Assembly (NCBI GenBank): GCA_023091735.1
Contig: JALKBU010001105.1
Span: forward strand, 1-16,610
DNA length: 16,610 nt
Reading direction: 5' to 3'
Origin: Trichomonas tenax
Taxonomy: Eukaryota; Parabasalia; Trichomonadida; Trichomonadidae
The position numbers and the translations under genes are program-made. Below the pieces are notes generated by a model. It worked only from the letters and a program-made list of their open reading frames with translations. It did not search any database and was not told the DNA's origin. Below are positions 1 to 8,797 of the stretch, in pieces (the first letter of the stretch is position 1; the number at the start of each line of letters is the position of its first letter).

Positions 1-177
1 CCACTTATACCACTGGATAGACAACTATCAATATGTACATGAAAGTACTTTCAAATCGAAAAAAATATTGATCAGATAAAAAGTTATGAAGGTCGCGGGA
101 CTACACCGTAGAAGGAAAAATTTTCCCGTTTGAAAAGCATCTTTTGGATGTATTTGAGAGTTTATATGACAAATATT
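1..177 (+). pseudogene. possible 3' relic of an unidentified gene at the left edge
   Basis: Two short protein-like stretches lie in different frames. From base 3 the reading is HLYHWIDNYQYVHEST and onward to a TAA at 87-89. From about 97 the reading is RDYTVEGKIFPFEKH followed by LLDVFESLYDKY, ending at a TAA at 175-177. The residue mix looks like real protein rather than translated AT-rich spacer, and a frame change between the pieces would fit a decayed C-terminus. No family is recognised. The pieces are short enough that chance is a serious alternative. Confidence 0.22.
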
Positions 178-751
178 AAATTTTATAAGGTTAAGTTATC
201 GTCGAATTTACTTGGCAAAAATTATAAGGAAAGCAATCACCGAATAAACTCGTGAAATTCAGATTCTGTATAATATACAGATCAAGAATTTAAGATCAAA
301 TTCGGATTTGACATTTCCTTTTACATGTCATTTTGTAGTTTATTTGGCAAAAAGCTTAATTCAACAAAAATTTTTCTATGTGTAAAATAATCAATTATTT
401 TTTTTTTCGATTTTCTAGACAACTCTCCCATCAAATAAGAAAACCACAAAAACAATGATCACTATTCAATTTTGATTTTTATTTCATTTTAACGTTTCAA
501 TGCATCAAAACAAAAATCGAAAAATAAGTTTTGTGATGTTTTCATTTGAAAATGAAAAGTTTCTTTATTTTTCTTTGACTATTATCACCCATAGAGAGAT
601 TTCGTGTATATGATGTATTTCCGAAAAAGTGGTTATTATCAAAATAATTTATACTAATGCGAATGTCTAAGGAATGTTAGGAAAAATATTTGAGTTGAAT
701 ATCCTATCGTCCTATTTTGAAAACAAACGTGTTATTCAAATTTTAAAATAA
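178..751. other. AT-rich intergenic region upstream of the RhoGEF-Kelch gene
   Basis: No coding frame is convincing here. There is a 7-base-arm inverted repeat at 265-281 (TCTGTAT-AAT-ATACAGA) and a near-palindrome of TTTTCATTTGAAAATGAAAA type around 539-558. The segment just before the start codon at 752 reads ATTCAAATTTTAAAATAA. Its TCAAAT resembles, but does not match, the trichomonad initiator TCAYTW. Confidence 0.5.
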
Positions 752-3181
752 ATGTATTTCACGCTTGTTAAAGAATGCAATCCCAACACTATACTGGAAG
801 TCGGGGACTTGAAGGGGTGTTGCCTTTCGGACATCGCGAAGCACCACAACTTCACCCCTGAGAATATTTTGCTTTGCACACCGAATTATTGGAAACCGCT
901 CACTCCTGACAATGATCCTTTCGATATTGCTCCTGCTTTGATACTGGACTACAGACCTCCGAGGTATCCGCCGCCTCCTTTCTATCTCAGGCAGGATTCC
1001 AGCATTCCGCGCTGCAGTTTCTGCCTCGGCGTCATCGTAAGAACACAGACTGACATCGACTTCCCGAAGATATTCGTCCCGTTGACGAGACAAGAAGCTA
1101 AGCACCTCGGACTCGACGAATTCATACAAAAATGCTCAGCGTGCTTCGGATATGACAATAGCGAGCAGGAGATATATATCGGTGAACAGAAGTGCACGAA
1201 TGAGACCAAAATAAGGGAGATAATCGATGCCGGTTTGCAAGGCAATTTAATTTTCAAAACTCTTTTAACAGAAACGGAGCTTCGTCCAATCCAGCACCGC
1301 ATATATCTCTGCCAGCAGCTCGTTGAGTCCGAAGAATTCTATATTAATACATTGGATACGATGACTAAGTACTGGGAGCCGAAATTCCAAGGCACAAAGG
1401 AGTTCACTGAGGAGGAGATGAAGGAGCTTTTTAGATTAGTCCCAACGACAAAAGAAGCGCACCAAGTCTTCTTAAACGCCTTAAAAGAGTCCCCAATCTG
1501 CTTTTCACAGACGGTCTGCGACGTGTTCCTCAACTATATGCCGTATTTCAAAGTTTCGACACCCTTTATCTCTAACTATAGATCGATGGATAAATGGTAC
1601 CAAGAAAAGTTGAAGGACAAAGCCTTCGGAAAGATATACCTCGACATAGAGAGCAAGTGCCCGGATGATACTGGCAGGTCATTCTCGCAGTACTGCGTCT
1701 CTCCGATCCAAAGATATCCGAAGTACAACTTAATCTTGAGAGACCTCGACAAGAAGACGCCACTCTTTCATCCGGACAAGAGGTACCTCCAGTACACTTT
1801 AGATCAGCTCGGTGTCGTCATCGGACTCTTTAATATCAATTCTCTCAAGATGGATCAGACATATTTGATGAACCAGATACAGAAGGAGATCGGCTCCTCA
1901 TTCAAACTCATCCAGCCGCGCAGAAACCTTATCATGAGCTGCGCAGTCAAAATCATAGAACTCGACAACGCGGATGGTTTCTTCCATCTTTTCAACGACA
2001 TATACATCATTACAACACAAAAAGACAGAAATCAGACAATCATAGTAACACACCCACTCTACCAGCTCGCGTTCCTCGAAAAGGGCGACACTCTCACTGT
2101 CTCTTACGACCGCAAACTCAAGCTGAAGTTCAAGCAACCCGCCGAAATCGCGCGCCTCATCGATCACATGATCACAGCAATTCCTCCGACATTCGCGGAG
2201 ATCGTCGAAGAGAATAACTACATCGCATGGTCTGTCAACGAAACTAACGACTTGACGATGACAAATCATCAGGGAGCGACAATTGGAGACAAAATCTTCT
2301 GGATTGGAGGCCGCGACGCCAAAAATATATTGTCTACGGAATACGTTATGTTCGATCCATCGAACAACAGCTGGCAGCGCACGTCCTGCCCCCTTCCACC
2401 AAGAACAGGACACTCCGTCGGCGTCATCGGTGATGAAGCGTATATATTGTTCGGCAAGACATACAAGAACATGGCGACGGACATCTGGAAGTTCAACGGC
2501 CGCACACTTAAGTGGACTGAAGTTCAGCTCAAGAGCGGCAATCTCGCTCCTCGCTGGGGACAGTCCTGCGTCAACTGGCGCGGAAAACTCGTCTTCTTCG
2601 GCGGCATGACAACGGAGCAGAAGTTCCTCAACACTGTTACAATATTCGACCCGGAGGCGCTCACTCTCGAAGATGTTCCAACAGTTCATGCTCCAATCGG
2701 GCGCTGCTTCCACGGCGCCGTTATGGTCGATGATGACAGGATGTTGATCATTGGTGGAAACGCGGGAAAGATGTTCCCATCAGAGTTCGACATTCTCGAT
2801 CTCACAGCGAACGAGTGGGTCTCTGTTGATATTCCACGCTCCGACATGAAGATTATGGGCCTCAACTTCTTCTGCGCAAAGAACGGACGCTTCATCTACG
2901 TGTTCGGTGGATCAATGATCTCCACGAACATCGCTCCATTCGCCATCGATATTGTCACACTCCGCTCTCTGAAGCTCGAGCAATACGGTAACTGTCCGGA
3001 TACAGTCGTTGAATCTGCGTTTGTCGTCCATGGAAGCACTTTATACATGTTTGGTGGTAAGGAGTCTCTCACATGCAACAGGAATCTTCCTCTAGTTTAC
3101 TACACTGATCTTTCGATCGGACAGAGAGATCTTCCTGAAGAAGAACCTGTTTTCATCATTCCACCAACATCCGTTGACTGA
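752..3181 (+). CDS. RhoGEF (DH-PH) protein with C-terminal Kelch propeller
   Basis: This is a predicted guanine-nucleotide exchange factor for Rho-family GTPases, expected in the cytoplasm or at the cell cortex in actin control. The DH domain spans about residues 182-365. The first conserved helix reads YLCQQLVESEEFYINTLDTM, and the hallmark CVSPIQRYPKYNLILRDL is at 315-332. A PH-like domain follows at about 390-475 (FFHLFNDIYIITTQK strand pair). Residues 510-795 form about six Kelch repeats with the expected IGG, FGK, FGG, IGG, FGG and FGG turns. The N-terminal 170 residues are unassigned; CSFC at 88 and CSAC at 128 could be a metal-binding pair. No signal peptide or membrane segment is seen. 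The ATG at 752 follows an AT-rich leader with no earlier in-frame ATG, and the gene ends in TGA. The DH and Kelch calls are strong from motifs, the PH call is moderate, and the partner GTPase is unknown. Confidence 0.9.
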   Translation: MYFTLVKECNPNTILEVGDLKGCCLSDIAKHHNFTPENILLCTPNYWKPLTPDNDPFDIAPALILDYRPPRYPPPPFYLRQDSSIPRCSFCLGVIVRTQTDIDFPKIFVPLTRQEAKHLGLDEFIQKCSACFGYDNSEQEIYIGEQKCTNETKIREIIDAGLQGNLIFKTLLTETELRPIQHRIYLCQQLVESEEFYINTLDTMTKYWEPKFQGTKEFTEEEMKELFRLVPTTKEAHQVFLNALKESPICFSQTVCDVFLNYMPYFKVSTPFISNYRSMDKWYQEKLKDKAFGKIYLDIESKCPDDTGRSFSQYCVSPIQRYPKYNLILRDLDKKTPLFHPDKRYLQYTLDQLGVVIGLFNINSLKMDQTYLMNQIQKEIGSSFKLIQPRRNLIMSCAVKIIELDNADGFFHLFNDIYIITTQKDRNQTIIVTHPLYQLAFLEKGDTLTVSYDRKLKLKFKQPAEIARLIDHMITAIPPTFAEIVEENNYIAWSVNETNDLTMTNHQGATIGDKIFWIGGRDAKNILSTEYVMFDPSNNSWQRTSCPLPPRTGHSVGVIGDEAYILFGKTYKNMATDIWKFNGRTLKWTEVQLKSGNLAPRWGQSCVNWRGKLVFFGGMTTEQKFLNTVTIFDPEALTLEDVPTVHAPIGRCFHGAVMVDDDRMLIIGGNAGKMFPSEFDILDLTANEWVSVDIPRSDMKIMGLNFFCAKNGRFIYVFGGSMISTNIAPFAIDIVTLRSLKLEQYGNCPDTVVESAFVVHGSTLYMFGGKESLTCNRNLPLVYYTDLSIGQRDLPEEEPVFIIPPTSVD

Positions 3182-3261
3182 GATCTACAATCTTCATCCT
3201 TTTATTATTTTTGTTTTATGTTTTTCGGACTTAAAATATTTTTTACCCGTTTTCTCGAACT

Positions 3262-3341
3262 CTATGATTTATTCTTTATGATTTATACATCATTCTTTAT
3301 GATTTAAATATCGATCTTTATTCTTTATAATTTATGCATCG
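3262..3341. repeat. short tandem repeat, about 21-base period
   Basis: About three to four degenerate copies of TTTATGATTTATACATCATTC stand in a row between the RhoGEF-Kelch gene and the oppositely oriented beta-helix ORF. The last copy overlaps that ORF's final codons. It may mark the junction of the segment lying between the two copies of the Kelch tail. Confidence 0.7.
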
Positions 3342-4341
3342 AAAGTGCCGCAGATTGCATGTGAATGGTGACTCTTGATAGAATAAAATTTATGCGTCTA
3401 TCATGCGATTTTGGTTTTTCCTTTGGCTGTACATAATAGTCTATAACGTAGTAAGCTGGGTATTCTGCACCACACATGTATGAAGATAAATGCTGAACAT
3501 ATTCGGTGTATTCATTTTGACGTTTACTTGATTCTAAAGGTTCTCCATAATCTTCCAATCCATCCCCATTATAACATGTTGATATTTCCATATTTCCTCC
3601 TGCATTAAAGCATCTATAGCCGTTGTTAATGTTCCCTTTGAAACTGCAGCTTCCAACATGAATATGTACATAGTCTGCGTATATTAATGAACCTCTTGAA
3701 CCGTAATTATTGATAAAATTACAAAATTGAATCATTGTTTGATAAACACTAAAACCTGTCATAAATCCTTGGTCAATATTGGAAGTATATTTCAACTGCG
3801 AATTATCAACAAATGAGCAATATCGAATATATGTTGGATGATACCATGTTCGAATATTAAAAAAACTTTGTCCATTGATGCTGGAATGTGATAAGTTTAG
3901 ATAATGAAGACTTATACAACCATAACTATAGACATTCGCATATCCTTCATATTTATTATCACCTGATAGATATACTGAAGTATAATAAAATTGCAATTGA
4001 TCTTTATTATTGGGCGTTGACATATAACAAAAAACGCCGTTTCCTGTTGATTGCGGTTTATAGCAGCAAATATATTCTTCACAATACATTCCATCACCTT
4101 TGAAATAGATTATTCCGCCATTAGAAGAGCTTGAACAGCAATAAAATGATATATCTTCAATATAAACTTTTGTTCCTGCTGTAGTTTCATAGAAATTGAT
4201 TGATGTCGATTTTATTTCATAAAACAAACAAGCTTCGACAAAATAATTCGATTCTGTTGAATATGAAACTCTTTGGTATCCGTTGTCAACGTATACATAT
4301 GGTTGACTATCTGGATAAAAGTTTTCCCACCCCTTTTTCAT
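3325..4341 (-). CDS. beta-helix surface-protein relative, probably truncated
   Basis: The 338-residue protein is rich in Cys, Tyr, Asn and Ser. It carries repeated turns of the type seen in right-handed parallel beta-helix (Pmp-like) surface proteins, which are abundant in trichomonads: IRYCSFVDN at 172-180, IQFCNFINN at 204-212 and VGSCSFKGN at 229-237, with further GGIIYFKG and GNGVFCYM rungs. Full-length family members normally have a signal peptide and a C-terminal membrane anchor with a short tail. Neither is visible here: the protein begins MKKGWENFYP and ends in a basic tail after PKEKPKSHDRR. The start is the first ATG, with TCACCATAT directly upstream, close to but not matching the trichomonad initiator. 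It lies between the real and duplicated Kelch tails, so it probably arrived as part of a rearrangement. It is either a soluble short paralogue or a gene fragment. The family call is by motif pattern only. Confidence 0.6.
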   Translation of the reverse strand: MKKGWENFYPDSQPYVYVDNGYQRVSYSTESNYFVEACLFYEIKSTSINFYETTAGTKVYIEDISFYCCSSSSNGGIIYFKGDGMYCEEYICCYKPQSTGNGVFCYMSTPNNKDQLQFYYTSVYLSGDNKYEGYANVYSYGCISLHYLNLSHSSINGQSFFNIRTWYHPTYIRYCSFVDNSQLKYTSNIDQGFMTGFSVYQTMIQFCNFINNYGSRGSLIYADYVHIHVGSCSFKGNINNGYRCFNAGGNMEISTCYNGDGLEDYGEPLESSKRQNEYTEYVQHLSSYMCGAEYPAYYVIDYYVQPKEKPKSHDRRINFILSRVTIHMQSAALSMHKL

Positions 4342-4543
4342 ATATGGTGAGAAAGAACATTACAAAACTTCCTTAAATGCCACCTTATTCAAAAGTTACA
4401 AATAACGATAACTGTATCACCACCATCACTTTTAGTGTTTATTTTTTACACAATAATAAATCAGATTCGAATTCATGCAATATTATGAAAAAACACAAAA
4501 CTTTGATTAAATCAAAATACATATTTAAACACCTTTTTCGACT

Positions 4544-4697
4544 TGCATTTGCCGTCCATGGAAGCACTTTATACATGTTTGGTGGTAAGGAGTCTCTCAC
4601 ATGCAACAGGAACCTTCCTCTCGTTTACTACACTGATCTTTCGATCGGACAGAGAGATCTTCCTGAAGAAGATCGTGCTTCACGCGATATCCGTTGA
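4544..4697 (+). pseudogene. duplicated 3' end of the RhoGEF-Kelch gene
   Basis: Bases 4544-4672 match 3016-3144 with four substitutions by my count. Three are silent (GCG/GCA, AAT/AAC, CTA/CTC) and one changes Val to Ala. The match then breaks at a small deletion and resumes at ATCCGTTGA near the stop. The copy encodes the last Kelch blade (HGSTLYMFGG) but its C-terminus is shifted to DRASRDIR. An ATG at 4377 opens the same frame, yet the 55 residues before the match are unrelated low-complexity sequence and no other Kelch blade is present. I call it a gene fragment rather than a gene. The mostly silent differences suggest descent from a paralogue that was under protein-level selection. Confidence 0.85.
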
Positions 4698-4989
4698 GTA
4701 GATATGAGCCTTTTTAGTTTTGATTAGTGAGATAATACATAATAAACGGCAAAACTCCTCACCTCAAAAACAATCTAAAAATGTGTGTTATCACTTGTAG
4801 ATAAACACTTTCACCAAAAAAAATAACGAACAATGTTTATTTTGACATGTAATTATTAAATTGTCATGTAATTATTTGATAAATGCCAAAAATTGAAAGA
4901 AAATTAAATGATATACGTGACTGCTAAAATGATTTTATGAAGAATTTGAAAATCTAGAATTTGACACCCGTAACTAATAAAATTTTAGA
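4698..4989. other. AT-rich spacer with a 19-base tandem duplication
   Basis: No gene is seen. A 19-base unit, TTGACATGTAATTATTAAA, occurs twice in tandem at 4842-4879 with three mismatches, about 110 bases before the transporter start. No TCAYTW initiator stands near the start codon at 4990; the leader is GTAACTAATAAAATTTTAGA. Confidence 0.5.
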
Positions 4990-6096
4990 ATGAAACTTAG
5001 CTATCTTGACTCTTTCCAGATATGCCTCGTGCTGATGGTCCTCATTGCGATTGGGTACTTCTGCGGGAAGATCAAGACGTTCAGTGTTATCGACATTTCT
5101 TCGATAAGAAGAACTGTTTACTTGATTGCTATCCCAGCAATGCTATTCAAAGAGATTTCTACACACAAGATGGAAGCGAAGACGTGGTATCCATTGTTAA
5201 ATTCTCTTTTATCGGAGATATCAATTCACATTTTGCTTTTAATCGTTTGTTACGCTTTTCCTTTCCAGAACAAATTCAAGCAATTCCTCGATGGAATCTT
5301 TTCATTTGCTTATGTTAACTTTATTTACTTCGCTTGCCCCTTGGTCAGAATTATTTGGGGTGCAGAGTATCAATACATTCCAGTTATCGCCGGAATTGTG
5401 CACTTCATCATAGAGCCGCCAATTCATTCATTGTTAATTCTCAGCAATCTCAAAAGAGAGCAAAATTCGAGCAACAATGAGACAAACGAAGAACAATCGG
5501 AAACTCACTCTACGCAAGATGATGATATGGAGATGGATGGAATTAAACCATCTGAACAAACACATCGAGATAAGAATGAAGAAGAAGATAATCCAAATCC
5601 TCCTCAACCAGAACGCATTCCTTTATGGAAACAAATAGTTTTCGTCGTAGTTACACCTATGCTTGTCTCTACAGTAATCGCAATTGTTTGGTCTGCGACA
5701 GGATTCAAGATTCCAGACTTCATACAGAAATTCACTGGATTCTTAGAGAACAGCGTCATGGCGACAGGACTATTCACTATTGGCGTTTTCATGTCCGATC
5801 ACCCCTTTTTTGGCTGCAATTGGTTAGAAGTTGGTTCGTATTTGATTATCCATTTCATTTTCATGCCTTTGATCAGCGCATTCTGGTCATGGGTTATTGG
5901 CTTCGATTCCATCACAGCGCGCATATGCTGTGTCATCCATGCGCTTCCTACAGGTTTAACAGGATATGTCATGGCAATCAACAGTGGCCACGGTCTACAA
6001 CCATCATCATTCACTTTCTTTTGGTCTACTATACTTCTTCTCCCTGTGTTTCTCATCTGGATCACGGTATTCAATGAGTTACATTTGCTTGCGTAA
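4990..6096 (+). CDS. membrane transport protein, auxin efflux carrier (PIN-like) family
   Basis: The 368-residue protein has two hydrophobic halves of about five segments each: roughly 7-25, 41-58, 66-90, 101-123 and 129-152, then 213-236, 250-268, 276-302, 308-330 and 340-362. An acidic, Asn/Gln-rich cytoplasmic loop at 153-211 separates them. This ten-segment layout with a variable central loop is that of the Mem_trans/auxin-efflux-carrier family. The conserved-looking parts are LIAIGYFCGKIK near the N-terminus, the YLIAIPAMLFKEIS helix, and the second half with SVMATGLFTIGVFMS and ALPTGLTGYVMA. It should move a small organic anion across the plasma membrane or an endomembrane. The substrate cannot be read from the sequence, and plant-type auxin transport should not be assumed. 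The ATG at 4990 is the first in frame and the stop is TAA. Confidence 0.85.
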   Translation: MKLSYLDSFQICLVLMVLIAIGYFCGKIKTFSVIDISSIRRTVYLIAIPAMLFKEISTHKMEAKTWYPLLNSLLSEISIHILLLIVCYAFPFQNKFKQFLDGIFSFAYVNFIYFACPLVRIIWGAEYQYIPVIAGIVHFIIEPPIHSLLILSNLKREQNSSNNETNEEQSETHSTQDDDMEMDGIKPSEQTHRDKNEEEDNPNPPQPERIPLWKQIVFVVVTPMLVSTVIAIVWSATGFKIPDFIQKFTGFLENSVMATGLFTIGVFMSDHPFFGCNWLEVGSYLIIHFIFMPLISAFWSWVIGFDSITARICCVIHALPTGLTGYVMAINSGHGLQPSSFTFFWSTILLLPVFLIWITVFNELHLLA

Positions 6097-6531
6097 CATT
6101 TTTGTTAGTATACCTACCTATACATGTTTGTAAACACACTCTTTCTTTCCATTTCTATCATTTTATACAGTTATTTCTGCCTGAAATCGTTATTATTTTT
6201 CTAAATTTATCATATTAAATGTAAACGTTCAAAAACAACATCGAAATCGTGTTCCAGAGTGTTTTAATTTGGTAATTTCATGAAATTTTTAAAATTTTTT
6301 CCATCCAATCTTGGAATCGAAACACAAGCTGCCCAAGATGTGTATTTTAAGAAAAATGCACCAAAATCGACTTGAGTATAGTTATAAATTTTGATATCGT
6401 TCTGGTCTTTTCAAAATCAAATTTTGATCAGTAAAATATAACCTCCATAGCAGGCATTTTAGACATTCAAAGAAAATGGTGAAGATTTTACTTTTGAATA
6501 CAATTGTGTCAATTTTTAAAAATCATCAGTG
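6097..6531. other. intergenic region with one weak 31-codon ORF
   Basis: The stretch is AT-rich with no recognised gene. One frame at 6280-6375 (+), starting MKFLKFFPSNLGIETQAAQD, has protein-like composition and could be a relic. The leader before 6532 contains GTCAATTTTTAAAAATCATCAGTG. Confidence 0.4.
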
Positions 6532-7197
6532 ATGGCAGAATCTCCCAATTTTTTCCGAGGCAAGAAGAACATGTTTAAGACCGACATGGATGTCTTCGTC
6601 ATAGATCAGAACGGCTATGATCTACGTAGAGGGCTCATAAAGTGCTTTGGAAATAATGCTTGGACAATTTTCTACCCAGACACGAAGGATGTGGAAGATA
6701 TTATCGATACAAACAGACTAATTCCGTACAACAAAGACAACAAACGCATATATTACGAACAAGAAAAGAAGAGAAACGAATTGCAGAACCTTAAAACCGA
6801 AATTGCTTTGAGTTCGTATTCTGCGGACACATCACCTCAAAAAAGGCAAATGGAGGATGACGTTGCCCCAAAGAAGCAAACCATTCTCTCAAGTCCACCA
6901 AAAATAATTCGAACTTTTGTAAATACTGAAACTAAGGTAGAAGATTCTGTAAAAGAACCTCCTCCCATCGAAATCGATAAAGAAGTCGTCAACGTTATTG
7001 ACGAAAGTGACAAGAATCAGACTAAAAATTCTACAACGGCTTCCTCTCCAAATGAATCTGATATAGAGCAGAAGCTTACCAAGCTGCGCGAGGAGAGGAG
7101 TGCCAAACTTGATTCATTACAGCCATCGTCGATCGAATTCAATACAAATATCACGAAAAACACTACGACGTGGACTTTCAAGATAAGCTTCGAATGA
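6532..7197 (+). CDS. hypothetical protein with a possible SH3/Tudor-like barrel
   Basis: The protein is 221 residues from the ATG at 6532. The GTG codon just before it is not a credible start in this organism. Residues about 18-67 alternate short hydrophobic strands with turns (MDVFVIDQNGYDLRRGLIKC, then AWTIFYPD, then NRLIPY). This is the pattern of a small five-strand SH3-like barrel such as Tudor or Agenet, domains that often read methylated histone tails. A charged helix follows at 70-92, then an acidic, Pro/Ser/Thr-rich disordered middle, and a short coiled coil at 172-192. No signal peptide or membrane segment is present. A nuclear chromatin role is inference from fold pattern only; aromatic-cage residues cannot be assigned. 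The stop is TGA. Confidence 0.75.
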   Translation: MAESPNFFRGKKNMFKTDMDVFVIDQNGYDLRRGLIKCFGNNAWTIFYPDTKDVEDIIDTNRLIPYNKDNKRIYYEQEKKRNELQNLKTEIALSSYSADTSPQKRQMEDDVAPKKQTILSSPPKIIRTFVNTETKVEDSVKEPPPIEIDKEVVNVIDESDKNQTKNSTTASSPNESDIEQKLTKLREERSAKLDSLQPSSIEFNTNITKNTTTWTFKISFE

Positions 7198-7673
7198 TAT
7201 GTTTCTGTTTTGTTTAGTTAATGTTTTTTTTACGTATAAATTTATAAAAATTACTTTCTTTTCGGCGAATATATCTCGATATTTCATCTGGCTACAATTT
7301 TTGCGTCTATTAGTGCAGCCATATTTCAGTTGTATAAATATTAAATTTGTCATCAAACGACTGATATTGAATTTGTTGTATTTCAATTTGAGTCTCATTT
7401 CATCTAATGGATAAATCAATTTACACCTTGAAGGCAGATTTGAATCCACAAAGTCATTAAGAAAAACCTATAAATATTCGGAAATAACAAAACAATTGTA
7501 ATTTATAAAATAAGTATATCGAATCATCCAATTCACGCATCAAAGTAATCAATGGGAGCAAAAGATACTGTTATCCTTGTGATGTTATAAACCACTTGAA
7601 TATATTCGGTCAAATGCAATAACCTGGAAATTTTATACGTAAACCTCGTCTAACAATCTATACATAGAATGTC
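7198..7673. other. AT-rich intergenic region, no gene recognised
   Basis: Open frames here, including a 71-codon Phe/Ile/Leu-rich one at 7199-7414, have the composition of translated AT-rich spacer and begin within two bases of the previous gene's stop. I see no RNA gene or repeat. Confidence 0.5.
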
Positions 7674-7820
7674 ATGTTGCAGAAGAATGTAACTATTAGT
7701 AGTAATAGTTTTGAACTTAGTCAGATTATAAGATATTATCAGATTTGTTGTGATGATCACTCAAATCGCAAGGTTATATTTAATTTTTCGAGGAGATTGT
7801 TTCTTGAGTGTATTTTTTGA
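7674..7820 (+). CDS. short ORF, possible N-terminal relic
   Basis: The 48-codon frame starts MLQKNVTISSNSFELSQIIR and continues with a CCDDH segment to a TGA. Composition is balanced for so AT-rich a stretch. The opening (polar strand, Ser/Asn, then a hydrophobic helix) recalls the N-termini of trichomonad ankyrin or BTB-type proteins, but it is too short to assign. It lies downstream of the broken F5/8 gene, on the opposite strand. It could be chance. Confidence 0.25.
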   Translation: MLQKNVTISSNSFELSQIIRYYQICCDDHSNRKVIFNFSRRLFLECIF

Positions 7821-7894
7821 TTTCATAAAATCCAAAATTATATATAAATCCATATTAGTTGAATTTAATACAGAACTTTCATAACCTGGTGATA

Positions 7895-8584
7895 TTAATT
7901 CACACCAGTGACTCCATTTTTCGAAATATGCCCGATAATGCTCACATCGTCATCATCGTCGTGGTAAGAAACGAAATCTTCACTTTCTCCTGTCATATCA
8001 CCAATAACTTCACCTAAAAGCTCCATCCTATTGATGGCGATGCATGGTGGCCAGCCTGGACATGCTTGTGTTTGAACCAGCCTAACGTATTTAGCAATAT
8101 AAAACTTGTCGAGGTAGAATGTCTTCTCGTTGCAATACCTTATTGAATCATCCTTTTCCACACTGTGAATTTCAGTCCATGTCGAGTTATCATCAGAAAT
8201 TTGAAGTTTCCACGAGTAAAGGCAGCAATCAACACAGTAATCGTAGCTATCGCAGCAGCAGGCCGTGTAGCAGCAACCAGCACGAATGAATTTTGTATTA
8301 AATTTCATTTTGAGTTTTTTAAGCGAAACAGAGAATCATGGATGCTCATCGTATATCCTGCCGTAATTTGAGCACCAGTCATATTTTTTATCCCATGGTT
8401 CAACAGCGTAGTTTGATTTTATTAATTGTTTCGTTCCATTTATTTTTTGCTGTGAAGATCCACTGACATCGATCTCTATAACGCCTCTATTAAACATTTT
8501 ACTGAATACTCCTTGTTCACTCGTAGAAAAAGTGAAAAAAGAGGAATCATAATGTATGTCACTTTTATTTTCTTCTAATCTAAA
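7895..8584 (-). pseudogene. F5/8 type C (discoidin-like) domain protein, broken by in-frame TGA
   Basis: The frame is open from 8584 down to the TAA at 7895-7897, except for a TGA at 8338-8336. Upstream of the TGA is the first half of the trichomonad F5/8 domain unit (FSTSEQGVFSKMFNRGVIEI, later YDWCSNYG). Downstream is a Cys-rich hairpin (CCYTACCC), the core YSWKLQISDDNSTWTEI, the KYVRLVQT strand, the IEL-type MELLGEV end and the family tail SYHDDDDDVSIIGHI. The TGA falls where discoidin domains carry a conserved Trp (xW-FSVSL), so a single TGG to TGA change explains it. An ATG at 8308 could give a 137-residue C-terminal half. The frame is also closed upstream at 8587-8585, and the N-terminus of a normal gene is missing. 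Family function is binding of carbohydrate or lipid ligands; the trichomonad role is unknown. Confidence 0.75.
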
Positions 8585-8797
8585 TCAAGAGGATGATTTC
8601 TGTCTATCTTTGATTGATGTGGTATATAGATGGATCTGAAAAATGCTTCAAGCAACTCTCTGATTCAAGACATAAAGATTCAAGGGGGCAACAAAAATAT
8701 CATTAAGTCTTTGTTCAATGATGGTAATTTAGTATATAAAAACAACAATAGAGTATTGAGTCAAATCGTAAAACATCATATCAAAGGAGATGAATGT

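Noticed and set aside
743..1129. 128-codon antisense ORF at the start of the RhoGEF-Kelch gene
   Set aside because: It is a shadow of the coding strand, rich in Arg and Val from reversed codons.
1898..2713. 271-codon ORF antisense to the RhoGEF-Kelch gene
   Set aside because: The opposite strand encodes clear DH, PH and Kelch domains. The long antisense frame follows from the locally GC-richer codons of that gene and has no recognisable domain.
5022..5318. 98-codon alternative-frame ORF inside the carrier gene
   Set aside because: It overlaps the transmembrane-coding frame and lacks hydrophobic pattern or domain.
6529..6531. GTG start codon for the 6532 gene
   Set aside because: A non-ATG start is not expected in this eukaryote and ATG follows immediately.
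7199..7414. 71-codon Phe/Ile/Leu-rich ORF
   Set aside because: It is typical of translated AT-rich spacer and begins within two bases of the previous stop.
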